A stretch of DNA of 64,000 bases from Clostridiaceae bacterium AM27-36LB (lineage in GTDB: Bacteria; Bacillota; Clostridia; Lachnospirales; Lachnospiraceae), in contig QUJQ01000001.1 of NCBI GenBank assembly GCA_003480725.1, positions 186,001-250,000 on the forward strand. The letters run 5' to 3'. Made by a program: the position numbers and the translations under genes. The notes below the pieces were generated by a model, which was given only the letters and a program-made list of their open reading frames with translations, searched no databases and had not been told where the DNA came from. Every line of letters begins with the position of its first letter. The stretch's first letter is position 1. Positions 18,429 through 26,301 of this stretch are shown here, piece by piece.

Positions 18429-19811
18429 ATGGTAACGATCATTACAGAATTGTCAAAATATGCCATGATTCTGTCACTGGCAATCTATACAGTTCTTGGG
18501 TTTCGTCTGGTACGAAGGGACGAGGCAGGGAAAAAGGCGGCACTGTGGCAGCAGAATGTGCTCATGTTCGGTATGCAGTTTCTGGGAAATCTGACACTGT
18601 ATCTGAGTACAGAAAATGAGAAAATCCTTCTGTTTTATATAGCTCAGCTGGTAGCATTTATTCTATTCCTTGTTTTGCAGAGAGTCATCTATCCGAATGC
18701 AGATCAGCTGCTGAATCACAATATGCTGCTGCTCTTAAGTGTGGGGCTTCTTATGCTTGCAAGACTATCCTTTGATAAGGCAGCGCGGCAGGCGGAACTG
18801 GCAGCCCTGGCGGCAATACTGACCTTTGTTATTCCGGTGATCATCCGAAAGAGTGGACGTCTCCGGAATCTGTACTGGCTATATGGAGCGGCGGGATTTG
18901 GGCTGCTGGCAGTGGTCTTTATTGCCGGAAGTATCACTCATGGAGCCAAATTATCCATTACCGTTTATGGAATTACGCTTCAGCCATCGGAGCTGGTAAA
19001 GGTTTTATTTGTGTTTTTTGTGGCGGGTATGCTTCATGAAGCGGTGGATTTCAAACGGATCGTACTGACCAGCGCATTGGCAGCAGCTCATGTACTGTTG
19101 CTGGTTGTGTCAAAAGATCTGGGAGCGGCTCTGATTTTCTTTGTGACTTATCTGGTCATGCTTTATGTGGCATCCAGACAACCTCTTTATTTTCTGGGGG
19201 GATTGCTGGCAGGAAGTGCGGCAGCCTGGGTAGCATGGAAATTGTTTGCCCATGTGCAGACTCGTGTGCTTGCCTGGAGTGACCCATTTTCTGTGATTGA
19301 CAAGGAAGGCTACCAGATTGCGCAGTCTTTGTTTGCTATTGGAACCGGAGGCTGGTTCGGTCTGGGGATCAATCAGGGAATGCCCTATAAGATTCCGGTG
19401 GTGGAGCAGGATTTCATTTTCTCTGCGATTGCAGAAGAAATGGGTATCCTGTTTGCACTCCTTTTGATTTTTATATATCTGAGCAGCTTTTATATGATTC
19501 TCAACATTGCCATAGTGTTGAAGGACTCTTACTATAAGCTGGTCGCTGTGGGACTTGGAACATTAATGATCTTTCAGGTGTTTTTGTCCATCGGAGGTGT
19601 GACTAAATTTATTCCATCTACGGGTGTGACGCTGCCATTTGTGAGCTATGGAGGAAGTTCCCTTCTGGGAAGTTTTCTGATCTGGTCGGTGATCCAGGGA
19701 ATGTATCTGAAACGAAGCGATGAGGTGACAAAAGTTGAGCGGGAAGCAGACGAAGAAAAAGCAAAAAAAGAAAAGAAATCAAAACAATCAAAACAATCAA
19801 AACAATCGTGA
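18429..19811 (+). CDS. FtsW/RodA/SpoVE family glycan polymerase
   Basis: SEDS-family peptidoglycan glycosyltransferase, 460 residues, about ten membrane helices. Family motifs include ITLQPSELVKVLFVFF, LVVSKDLGAALIFF, AIGTGGWFGLGI and FIPSTGVTLPFVSYGGSS. The C-terminus is a lysine-rich tail ending in three SKQ repeats encoded by a 9-bp tandem repeat. It overlaps the downstream transpeptidase gene by 77 nt, the usual pairing of a SEDS polymerase with its class B PBP. Which process (elongation, division, sporulation) cannot be told from sequence. Confidence 0.9.
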   Translation: MVTIITELSKYAMILSLAIYTVLGFRLVRRDEAGKKAALWQQNVLMFGMQFLGNLTLYLSTENEKILLFYIAQLVAFILFLVLQRVIYPNADQLLNHNMLLLLSVGLLMLARLSFDKAARQAELAALAAILTFVIPVIIRKSGRLRNLYWLYGAAGFGLLAVVFIAGSITHGAKLSITVYGITLQPSELVKVLFVFFVAGMLHEAVDFKRIVLTSALAAAHVLLLVVSKDLGAALIFFVTYLVMLYVASRQPLYFLGGLLAGSAAAWVAWKLFAHVQTRVLAWSDPFSVIDKEGYQIAQSLFAIGTGGWFGLGINQGMPYKIPVVEQDFIFSAIAEEMGILFALLLIFIYLSSFYMILNIAIVLKDSYYKLVAVGLGTLMIFQVFLSIGGVTKFIPSTGVTLPFVSYGGSSLLGSFLIWSVIQGMYLKRSDEVTKVEREADEEKAKKEKKSKQSKQSKQS

Positions 19812-21198
19812 GTATAGCTTTGTCCTGTATCTGTTTACCGGGCTTTTTGTGATGCTGATCGGTTATGTCAGCATGTTTCAGATCACGAAGAGCCGGGAAG
19901 TGATCAATAACCCGTACAATGCAAGGCTGGAAGCCTTTGAAAATAAAGTGATCCGCGGAAGTATTCTGGCATCTGACGGACAGCAGCTTGCCTACACAGA
20001 AGTGGATCAGAACGGCACAGAGACCCGGAAATATCCTTTTGGCTGCACATTTTCCCATGTGCTTGGATATTCAGATTATGGTAAGACCGGGATTGAGGAG
20101 CTGGGTAATTTCCAGCTGATCATATCCAATGCGTATTTTATGGAGCGGTTTTTCAATGAATTAAAAGAACAGAAAAATGTGGGAGACAGTCTGGTAACTA
20201 CGTTGGATGTGGATCTGCAGACAGCAGCTCACGATGCCTTGAGTAAGAGAAATGGAGCGGTTATTGTCATGGAGCCGTCTACAGGAAATATCCGTGCAAT
20301 GGTATCAAAACCAGATTATGACCCTTCAGAAGTAGCGTCCAAATGGGAGACCTTCAGCAGTTCTGATGATGGAATCCTGCTGAACCGTGCTACTCAGGGA
20401 CTTTATCCTCCGGGATCAGTATTTAAGACGGTGACTTTGCTGGAATATCTCAGGGAACATCAGATGGATCCGACTGGATTTTCCTATACCTGCAAAGGAA
20501 AGATCAGTACAGGAGACCGCAATATCAGTTGCTATCATGGAAAATCCCATGGAGAACTGGATCTGAAAAGTGCATTTGCAAAATCCTGCAACAGCGCATT
20601 TGCACAGATTGGAAGTGAACTGAATGTGGATTCTTATGAGCAGTTAGCCGATCAGCTTCTGTTTAACCAGGATCTTCCGCTGTCTTTTCCATACAGTAAG
20701 AGTTCTTTCGCATTGAAGGACACAGACACGGAGACCACGAAGATGCTCACAGCCATTGGTCAGGGGGATACACTGGTAACTCCTATGCATCTGGCTATGC
20801 TTATGTCGGCCATTGCCAATGATGGGGTGCTCATGACACCACGGGTGCTGGATCGTACAGAAAATTATACGGGTACGCTGGTAGAGAGGTATGAGCCACA
20901 GGAGTATGGAAGTCTGCTGACATCCGAAGAAGCAGAAAATCTGAAAGAATATCTCCGGGCAGTGGTGACAGACGGAACAGGAAGTGCGCTTCAGACGGAC
21001 TCATATACGGTTTATGGAAAAACTGGTACTGCGGAGTACTCCAATAATAAAAAAAGCAGCCATGCCTGGTTTGTGGGATGGGCATCGGGAGACAAAGAAG
21101 ATCTGGTGGTGGCTGTTCTTGTGGAAAAGGTCGGTTCCGGAAGTGAATATGCGGTACCGATCGCAAAGAGGATCTTTGATACTTATTACGGAAAGTAA
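19735..21198 (+). CDS. Class B penicillin-binding transpeptidase
   Basis: Peptidoglycan cross-linking transpeptidase, 487 residues. A lysine/asparagine-rich cytoplasmic tail leads to one membrane helix (about residues 27-50). The catalytic motifs are SxxK in PPGSVFKTVT, SxN in KSCNSAFAQ and KTG in VYGKTGTAEY. The only start that keeps the membrane helix is a TTG with AGGTG 8 nt upstream, inside the end of the ftsW-like gene. The NQN repeats at its N-terminus come from the same 9-bp repeat that encodes the SKQ repeats in the other frame. Confidence 0.88.
   Translation: MSGKQTKKKQKKKRNQNNQNNQNNREYSFVLYLFTGLFVMLIGYVSMFQITKSREVINNPYNARLEAFENKVIRGSILASDGQQLAYTEVDQNGTETRKYPFGCTFSHVLGYSDYGKTGIEELGNFQLIISNAYFMERFFNELKEQKNVGDSLVTTLDVDLQTAAHDALSKRNGAVIVMEPSTGNIRAMVSKPDYDPSEVASKWETFSSSDDGILLNRATQGLYPPGSVFKTVTLLEYLREHQMDPTGFSYTCKGKISTGDRNISCYHGKSHGELDLKSAFAKSCNSAFAQIGSELNVDSYEQLADQLLFNQDLPLSFPYSKSSFALKDTDTETTKMLTAIGQGDTLVTPMHLAMLMSAIANDGVLMTPRVLDRTENYTGTLVERYEPQEYGSLLTSEEAENLKEYLRAVVTDGTGSALQTDSYTVYGKTGTAEYSNNKKSSHAWFVGWASGDKEDLVVAVLVEKVGSGSEYAVPIAKRIFDTYYGK
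19781..19807 (+). repeat. Three tandem copies of AAAACAATC in a dual-coding overlap
   Basis: Copies at 19781-19789, 19790-19798 and 19799-19807, with a partial copy (AATC) just before. It is translated in two frames: the C-terminus of the FtsW-like protein (SKQ units) and the N-terminus of the transpeptidase (NQN units). Confidence 0.9.
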
Positions 21199-21207
21199 GG
21201 ATTCATC

Positions 21208-21236
21208 TTGTCATTTGTAAAAAAAAATGGTATCCT
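21208..21236 (+). promoter_or_regulatory. Promoter of the NUDIX gene
   Basis: TTGTCA (21208-21213), 17-nt spacer, TATCCT (21231-21236), 44 nt before the GTG start. Confidence 0.6.
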
Positions 21237-21279
21237 ATAACCAGTCTTAGAGGCACACCAAACGACAGGAGGAATTGCA

Positions 21280-21726
21280 GTGATAGAAGCAACGAGCTGC
21301 GGCGGTGTGGTGATTTTTCGAGGTAAGATCCTTCTTCTGTACAAGAATTATAAGAACAAGTACGAAGGGTGGGTACTGCCAAAGGGAACTGTCGAGGCTG
21401 GGGAGGAATATCCTGAGACAGCGCTTCGCGAAGTGAAGGAAGAGACAGGTGTTGATGCAGAGATCATCAAATATGTCGGCAAAAGTCAGTACAGTTTTAC
21501 GGTACCGGAAGATGTTGTCGAAAAAGATGTACATTGGTATCTGATGATGTCGGACAGCTATTACAGCAAACCACAGCGTGAGGAATACTTTACAGATTCC
21601 GGATACTACAAGTTTCATGAGGCGTATCATTTATTGAAATTCCCCAATGAAAAGCAGATTCTGGAAAAAGCGTACAGCGAATATCTGGAGATGAAGAAGA
21701 CGAATCTCTGGAAAAACCGCAGGTAA
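21280..21726 (+). CDS. NUDIX hydrolase
   Basis: Hydrolase of a nucleoside diphosphate linked to another moiety, 148 residues. The NUDIX box reads G-x5-E-x7-REVKEETG, from GTVEAGEEYPETALR onward (about residues 35-57). The small size and LLYKNYKNKYEGWVLPKGT opening resemble diadenosine-polyphosphate or RNA-cap type NUDIX enzymes; the substrate is not predictable. The GTG start has AGGAGG 7 nt upstream. A terminator follows directly. Confidence 0.88.
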   Translation: MIEATSCGGVVIFRGKILLLYKNYKNKYEGWVLPKGTVEAGEEYPETALREVKEETGVDAEIIKYVGKSQYSFTVPEDVVEKDVHWYLMMSDSYYSKPQREEYFTDSGYYKFHEAYHLLKFPNEKQILEKAYSEYLEMKKTNLWKNRR

Positions 21727-21730
21727 GAGG

Positions 21731-21761
21731 AGAGGTTGTTGGAAACGACAGCCTCTTTTTG
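21731..21761 (+). terminator. Terminator after the NUDIX gene
   Basis: AGAGGTTGTTG, GAAA tetraloop, CGACAGCCTCT (with G-U pairs), then TTTTT. Confidence 0.75.
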
Positions 21762-21778
21762 TAAAGGAGGATCGTGGG

Positions 21779-22117
21779 ATGAGATGGTATCGTCCTTTAT
21801 ACCTTAGTAAAAATACTGCAGACCAGATCGATAAGATCAGGGAAAAAGCGGCTGCAGGCGCATGGGTGCCCGGCATCTATTTTGTGACACTGTCCTCGGA
21901 ACCAGGACATCTTCTGGATCTGTTTCATAACACCATGCTGAAGGAATCTATTTTCAGAGATGTGCAGAGACTGGATATCGTAGGAGTAGCACAGGGACGT
22001 ATGGAGGCACTGCGCATGGTGGAGAAGATCGTAAAGGATAAATATCAGGAGACCGGTGGATTTGATGTGACCGCGTGGTTTCCGGAGGAATATTTCACAG
22101 ATAGTGAAGGAGCATAG
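21779..22117 (+). CDS. Conserved hypothetical protein (112 aa)
   Basis: I do not recognise a domain. The 112-residue protein is soluble, begins MRWYRPLYLSKNTADQI, has a hydrophobic strand (VPGIYFVTLSS) and ends with an acidic WFPEEYFTDSEGA. A strong RBS (AAAGGAGG) supports translation. It lies 8 nt upstream of the DUF2953 gene and may be in the DUF2953-gerW transcript. A phosphatase or nuclease role cannot be argued from the sequence. Confidence 0.75.
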   Translation: MRWYRPLYLSKNTADQIDKIREKAAAGAWVPGIYFVTLSSEPGHLLDLFHNTMLKESIFRDVQRLDIVGVAQGRMEALRMVEKIVKDKYQETGGFDVTAWFPEEYFTDSEGA

Positions 22118-22125
22118 GACAGCAG

Positions 22126-23118
22126 ATGCTGCATATCATCATATTTATATTGAAAATTATAGGAATTCTGCTTCTTGTGATCCTGGGACTGATCCTCTTG
22201 CTGGTAAGTTCCGTGTTGTTTGTACCGATCACCTACAAAGTCAGGGCAGAACGCAAGGATGGAGTGATCCAGGTACGAGCAGTTGCAGGCTGGATGTTTC
22301 GGCTGCTTTCAGTGCATCATAGGCTTCATACCAGTCAGGAACCTATGCAGCTATTACAGGGGCGGATCCTTGGGATACCTGTGTGGAAACCGCTGGAGCC
22401 AAAGAAAGAGAAGCCGAAGAAGGCTGAAAAGAAGTCAAAGGAAAAACAGTCCAAGCCGAAGCAGATGGAGGCGAAGCAACTGGAGCAGAAGGCAGAAGTG
22501 AAGTCATCTGACAAAGCCAAGGAGCGCCTGAAGAAGGATCTGACTCCTGGAACAGCCGTTGCAACCGTACCGCAGCCGGAACCGGAGGTATCCAGGCAGG
22601 AGCAGCCAAAGGATAAACAGGCGCAGACGAAACCGCCGCGGCAGAGCATTTTGAAAAAGCTTCTCTATGCAATCCGGCGGATTTATGGTAAGATAACTGC
22701 CATAGGAAGAGGATTATTCTCTCTGGTCGTGAAACTGCTTCATATGCCGGAGAAAGCGTCAGAGACGATAGGAACGCTGACGGACTTCTGGAATCTGGAA
22801 GAAAATGTGAAAGCCAGAGAATCCATATGGCGGGAACTGAAGTTCCTGTGGAAGCACAGCCGTCCAAGAAAAGCGGATCTGACACTTCATTTTGGATTTG
22901 AAGATCCATCCTGGACCGGACAGTGTATGGGAGTCTTGTCAATCCTGAATGTCTGGTATCCTGGAAGAATTTTTTTGAAACCGGAGTTTGAACAGGAGAT
23001 CTTTGAGGGAACACTTTATATAAAAGGTCATATGATGCTGGCAGTGCCGCTGCTGTCTATATTCCGTCTCTGGAGGGATGAGAATGTGATGAAAATATAC
23101 CGGCGCTTCAGACAGTAA
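22126..23118 (+). CDS. DUF2953 domain protein (YtfI-like)
   Basis: A 330-residue protein with an N-terminal membrane helix (about residues 3-30), a long Lys/Glu/Gln-rich low-complexity linker (about 85-165) and a C-terminal DUF2953 region (HFGFEDPSWTGQCMGVLS, then a second hydrophobic stretch). In Bacillus the DUF2953 gene ytfI is adjacent to ytfJ (gerW), and the same pairing occurs here, pointing to a sporulation role. The exact function is unknown. Confidence 0.82.
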   Translation: MLHIIIFILKIIGILLLVILGLILLLVSSVLFVPITYKVRAERKDGVIQVRAVAGWMFRLLSVHHRLHTSQEPMQLLQGRILGIPVWKPLEPKKEKPKKAEKKSKEKQSKPKQMEAKQLEQKAEVKSSDKAKERLKKDLTPGTAVATVPQPEPEVSRQEQPKDKQAQTKPPRQSILKKLLYAIRRIYGKITAIGRGLFSLVVKLLHMPEKASETIGTLTDFWNLEENVKARESIWRELKFLWKHSRPRKADLTLHFGFEDPSWTGQCMGVLSILNVWYPGRIFLKPEFEQEIFEGTLYIKGHMMLAVPLLSIFRLWRDENVMKIYRRFRQ

Positions 23119-23134
23119 CAGGAGGTTTTTATTT

Positions 23135-23530
23135 ATGAGCGAAAAAAATAATAACAGCTTTGAATCTACCGTATCTTCTCTTTTTAAAGGAATGGATCAA
23201 TTTATCTCCAGCAAGACTGTAGTAGGAGATGCAATCACTGTAGGTGATACCATCATTCTTCCACTGGTGGATGTATCCTTTGGCGTAGGCGCAGGCGCAA
23301 GCTCCGCAGAGAAGAAGGACAATGGTGCCGGTGGTCTTGGAGGAAGAATATCCCCGAGTGCAGTGCTGGTCATCAAGGATGATAACATCCGTCTGGTCAA
23401 TGTAAAGAACCAGGATGCTGTGACTAAGATCCTGGATATGGTTCCTGATTTTGTCAATAAGTTTACAGCCGGCAAAAAATCTGACCCGGAAGTAGATAAG
23501 GCAGTGGATGAGATTGTGAATCCAAAATAA
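23135..23530 (+). CDS. gerW: GerW family sporulation protein (YtfJ)
   Basis: A 131-residue GerW/YtfJ protein, associated in Bacillus with spore germination. Recognisable by SKTVVGDAITVGDTIILPLVDVSFGVGAG split around residues 25-55, a glycine-rich centre (GAGGLGGRISPSAVLVI) and a C-terminal amphipathic segment. A strong RBS (CAGGAGG) lies upstream. It follows the DUF2953 gene by 16 nt, conserved with Bacillus ytfI-ytfJ. Confidence 0.9.
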   Translation: MSEKNNNSFESTVSSLFKGMDQFISSKTVVGDAITVGDTIILPLVDVSFGVGAGASSAEKKDNGAGGLGGRISPSAVLVIKDDNIRLVNVKNQDAVTKILDMVPDFVNKFTAGKKSDPEVDKAVDEIVNPK

Positions 23531-23563
23531 TACAAAATAACACAAAAAAAAGTAAAATTTTAC

Positions 23564-23592
23564 TTGCATTATTTATATAATTCTGATACAAT
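23564..23592 (+). promoter_or_regulatory. rpmB promoter
   Basis: TTGCAT (23564-23569), 17-nt spacer, TACAAT (23587-23592). A small TGAGTC/GACTCA hairpin lies in the leader before the RBS AAGGAGGTG. Confidence 0.8.
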
Positions 23593-23642
23593 AACAAAAG
23601 TTGTGAGTCTCCCGACTCAAATAAGCCTAAGGAGGTGCAATG

Positions 23643-23828
23643 ATGGCTAAATGTGCAGTTTGTGAAAAGAGTGTTCACTTTGGAAACAATGTGAGTCATT
23701 CCAATAGAAAATCCAGCAAAATGTGGAAATCCAATGTAAAGTCCGTAAAAGTTAAAATGGACGGTGGAGCAAAGAAAATGTATGTGTGCACTTCTTGCTT
23801 AAAATCTGGCAAAGTTGAGAGAGCTTAA
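23643..23828 (+). CDS. rpmB: 50S ribosomal protein L28
   Basis: Ribosomal large-subunit protein L28, 61 residues: MAKCAVCEKSVHFGNNVSHS with a zinc-type CxxC, and a second Cys pair position reduced to CTSCLKSGKVERA, also CxxC. Two ATGs are adjacent (23640, 23643); I prefer the second because GGAGG is 7 nt away and the family begins MAK or MAR. It is monocistronic with its own promoter and terminator. Confidence 0.95.
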   Translation: MAKCAVCEKSVHFGNNVSHSNRKSSKMWKSNVKSVKVKMDGGAKKMYVCTSCLKSGKVERA

Positions 23829-23863
23829 CTGACCGGTAATTATTTAATTGGAATGGATAGGAG

Positions 23864-23892
23864 GGTTGTCGCTGTGCGATGACCCTTTTTTC
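23864..23892 (+). terminator. rpmB terminator
   Basis: 10-bp stem GGGTTGTCGC / GCGATGACCC, 3-nt loop, then TTTTTT. Confidence 0.9.
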
Positions 23893-23914
23893 GCGAAAGA
23901 AGGCTGACAGATCT

Positions 23915-24061
23915 CTAGCAGAGGAAACAGCACTGGTACCCGCAGATGATGAGAACAGCAGACAGCAAGATGCGGATAAACACATGATCAGTGGGAAGAA
24001 AAAGTGTCAGGAAGATTCCGATTCCGATGAAAAATATGGCAAATCCAAGCTTTCTCTTCAT
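23915..24061 (-). CDS. Small membrane protein (48 aa)
   Basis: A short minus-strand gene with a strong RBS (AAAGGAGG, 7 nt before the ATG) and a clean stop. The protein starts MKRKLGFAIFFIGIGIFLT and has two hydrophobic helices (residues 5-22 and 29-42) joined by a short polar turn LPTDHVFIR, ending GYQCCFLC. Similar tiny two-helix proteins with a Cys-rich end occur in clostridia; no function is known to me. It lies between the convergent rpmB terminator and the divergent asp23 promoter region. Confidence 0.7.
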   Translation of the reverse strand: MKRKLGFAIFFIGIGIFLTLFLPTDHVFIRILLSAVLIICGYQCCFLC

Positions 24062-24184
24062 GGGCTGTCCTCCTTTGCGGAGAGATTCTTGGTTTATTAT
24101 ATGAAATATAGAAATATTTATTTCTTTTTTACCTGTTATCGGGTATAATAATTACAATTATGATTATGATTGGGAGGTATTTGT

Positions 24185-24541
24185 ATGCAGGGACAGATTC
24201 ATACAGAACTTGGCAGTATATTAATTGATGCGGATGTGGTGGCTACTTATGCAGGTTCCGTTGCACTTGGCTGTAGTGGTATCGTGGGCATGGCATCCCT
24301 GGATATGCGTGATGGACTGATGAAACTTCTGAAGAAGGACAGTATCAAGCGCGGTATTGAGGTGGCAATCGAAAACAATGAGATCTACCTCGGCTTTCAC
24401 GTGATCGTTGCTTATGGTGTAAATATCCCGGTCGTATCTGAAAATCTGATCGATTCTGTCAGATATCAGGTAGAGGAGTTTACCGGTATGAAGATCGGTA
24501 AGATCGACATCTTTGTCGAAGGCGTGAGAGTGATAGATTAA
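24185..24541 (+). CDS. Asp23/Gls24 family envelope stress protein (YloU-like)
   Basis: A 118-residue Asp23 domain protein, starting GQIHTELGSILIDADVVATYAG. Family features include ALGCSGIVGMA and the closing GKIDIFVEGVRVID. I chose the ATG at 24185 with GGGAGGT six nt upstream; upstream a consensus TATAAT (24144-24149) gives a likely promoter, with a weak -35. It is followed 18 nt later by the FakA-like kinase gene, the conserved yloU-yloV pair. A membrane or envelope role is inferred from family members. Confidence 0.9.
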   Translation: MQGQIHTELGSILIDADVVATYAGSVALGCSGIVGMASLDMRDGLMKLLKKDSIKRGIEVAIENNEIYLGFHVIVAYGVNIPVVSENLIDSVRYQVEEFTGMKIGKIDIFVEGVRVID

Positions 24542-24559
24542 CGAGGGAGGAGCTTCACT

Positions 24560-26224
24560 TTGATTAAGACGATTGATGCCCAGATGGTTGCAAAAATGTT
24601 TCTGGGCGGCGCAAAAAATCTGGAATCCAACAAAGAGTGGATTAATGAGCTGAATGTATTTCCGGTACCGGATGGAGACACAGGTACCAATATGACAATG
24701 ACGATTACAGCTGCAGCAGCAGATGTAAGTAAGCTGGACAACCCGGATATGTATACCCTTGGAAAATGCATTTCTTCCGGTTCTTTAAGAGGCGCAAGAG
24801 GTAACTCCGGTGTTATTCTGTCCCAGCTTTTAAGAGGATTTACCAAAGGCATCCGTGACCATGAGGAGCTGGATGTGATCGATCTGGCAGGAGCTATGCA
24901 GAAAGCTGTAGAGACTGCGTATAAGGCTGTTATGAAGCCGAAGGAAGGAACAATCCTTACAGTGGCAAAAGGAGCTGCTGACAAGGCAGCAGAGCTCTCT
25001 GAGAGTGTAGAGGATGTGGAAGAATTCGCACGCCTTGTTATCGAAGAGGCAGAAGCAGTGCTTGCAAAGACTCCGGATATGCTTCCGGTACTGAAAGAAG
25101 CAGGAGTGGTAGACTCCGGCGGACAGGGACTTGTGCAGGTGCTCAAAGGCGCATATGACGTTCTGACGGGCAAAGAGGTGGATTATTCCTTCGAAGGTCA
25201 GAAGAAGGCTGAACCGGTCAAGATCAGTGCGCAGACAGAGGCTGAGATCAAGTTTGGCTATTGTACAGAGTTTATTATCATGCTGGACAAGGAATTCAGT
25301 GAAAAGGCAGAGCTGGAGTTCAAGGCATATCTTGAGTCCATTGGTGATTCTATTGTAGTCGTGTCTGACGGCGAAGTTGTCAAAGTACACGTACATACGA
25401 ATGATCCAGGACTGGCGATCCAGAGAGCGCTGACTTATGGTGCACTGTCCAATATGAAGATTGATAACATGCGTCTGGAGCATGAGGAGAAGCTGATCAA
25501 AGAAGCTTCCAGGATTGCTGAAGAGCAGAAGAAAGCGGCTGAAGAGAAGAAGGATGAGCCGAGAAAAGCGATGGGCTTCATCTCTGTATCTATCGGTAAC
25601 GGTGTGGGAGAGATCTTCCGTGAGCTGGGTGTTGACTACCTGATCGAGGGTGGACAGACTATGAACCCAAGCACCGAGGATATGCTGGAAGCAATCGAGA
25701 AGGTAAATGCAGATACTGTATTTATCCTTCCGAACAACAAGAACATTATTCTTGCAGCAAACCAGGCAAGCTATCTGTGTGAGGATAAGAAGATCATTGT
25801 AGTGCCGACCAAGACCGTACCGCAGGGTATCACCGCTATGATCAGCTATAACCCGGATGAAACACCGGAAGCCAATGCAGAAGTGATGCAGGAAGAGATT
25901 CAGAATGTGAAGACCGGTCAGGTAACTTATGCAGTCCGTGATACGAAGATCGATGACAAAGAGATCCACGAAGGCGATATTATGGGAATCGGAGATGCTG
26001 GAATCCTGGCAGTAGGAAAGTGCATTGAAGCAACCACCAAAGCTATGATGGCAGAGCTGGTAGATGAGGATTCTGAGATTATCGGTATTTACTACGGAGA
26101 AGATGTGAAGGAAGAGGATGCACAGAAGCTTGGAGATGAGCTGGCAGCCCTGTACCCGAATGCAGAAGTAGAAGTACACAATGGCGGACAGCCGATCTAC
26201 TACTATGTGATCTCTGTGGAGTAA
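24560..26224 (+). CDS. DAK2/DhaL fatty-acid-kinase-like protein (FakA/YloV family)
   Basis: A 554-residue protein with an N-terminal DhaL ATP-binding domain (ELNVFPVPDGDTGTNMTMT, about residues 28-46, holds the Mg-binding aspartates) and the conserved SLRGARGNSGVILSQLLRG. The middle region and C-terminal part match FakA, the kinase that phosphorylates fatty acids delivered by DegV/FakB proteins. A charged linker (about 310-335) separates the halves. The TTG start is supported by GGGAGGAG. No FakB is present in the window. Confidence 0.88.
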   Translation: MIKTIDAQMVAKMFLGGAKNLESNKEWINELNVFPVPDGDTGTNMTMTITAAAADVSKLDNPDMYTLGKCISSGSLRGARGNSGVILSQLLRGFTKGIRDHEELDVIDLAGAMQKAVETAYKAVMKPKEGTILTVAKGAADKAAELSESVEDVEEFARLVIEEAEAVLAKTPDMLPVLKEAGVVDSGGQGLVQVLKGAYDVLTGKEVDYSFEGQKKAEPVKISAQTEAEIKFGYCTEFIIMLDKEFSEKAELEFKAYLESIGDSIVVVSDGEVVKVHVHTNDPGLAIQRALTYGALSNMKIDNMRLEHEEKLIKEASRIAEEQKKAAEEKKDEPRKAMGFISVSIGNGVGEIFRELGVDYLIEGGQTMNPSTEDMLEAIEKVNADTVFILPNNKNIILAANQASYLCEDKKIIVVPTKTVPQGITAMISYNPDETPEANAEVMQEEIQNVKTGQVTYAVRDTKIDDKEIHEGDIMGIGDAGILAVGKCIEATTKAMMAELVDEDSEIIGIYYGEDVKEEDAQKLGDELAALYPNAEVEVHNGGQPIYYYVISVE

Positions 26225-26232
26225 ATATTAAA

Positions 26233-26283
26233 GACCGATAGATATGTTTATTCATACAAGTATGATTTGCATATCTATCGGTC
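26233..26283. terminator. Bidirectional terminator
   Basis: 14-bp perfect stem GACCGATAGATATG (26233-26246) and its complement (26270-26283), between the convergent FakA-like and dipeptidase genes. Confidence 0.85.
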
Positions 26284-26301
26284 ATTTTGTATTGTTCGGA
26301 A

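Noticed and set aside
23879..24148. An 89-codon plus-strand open frame after rpmB
   Set aside because: It begins inside the rpmB terminator, has no RBS and overlaps the better supported minus-strand 48-aa membrane-protein gene.
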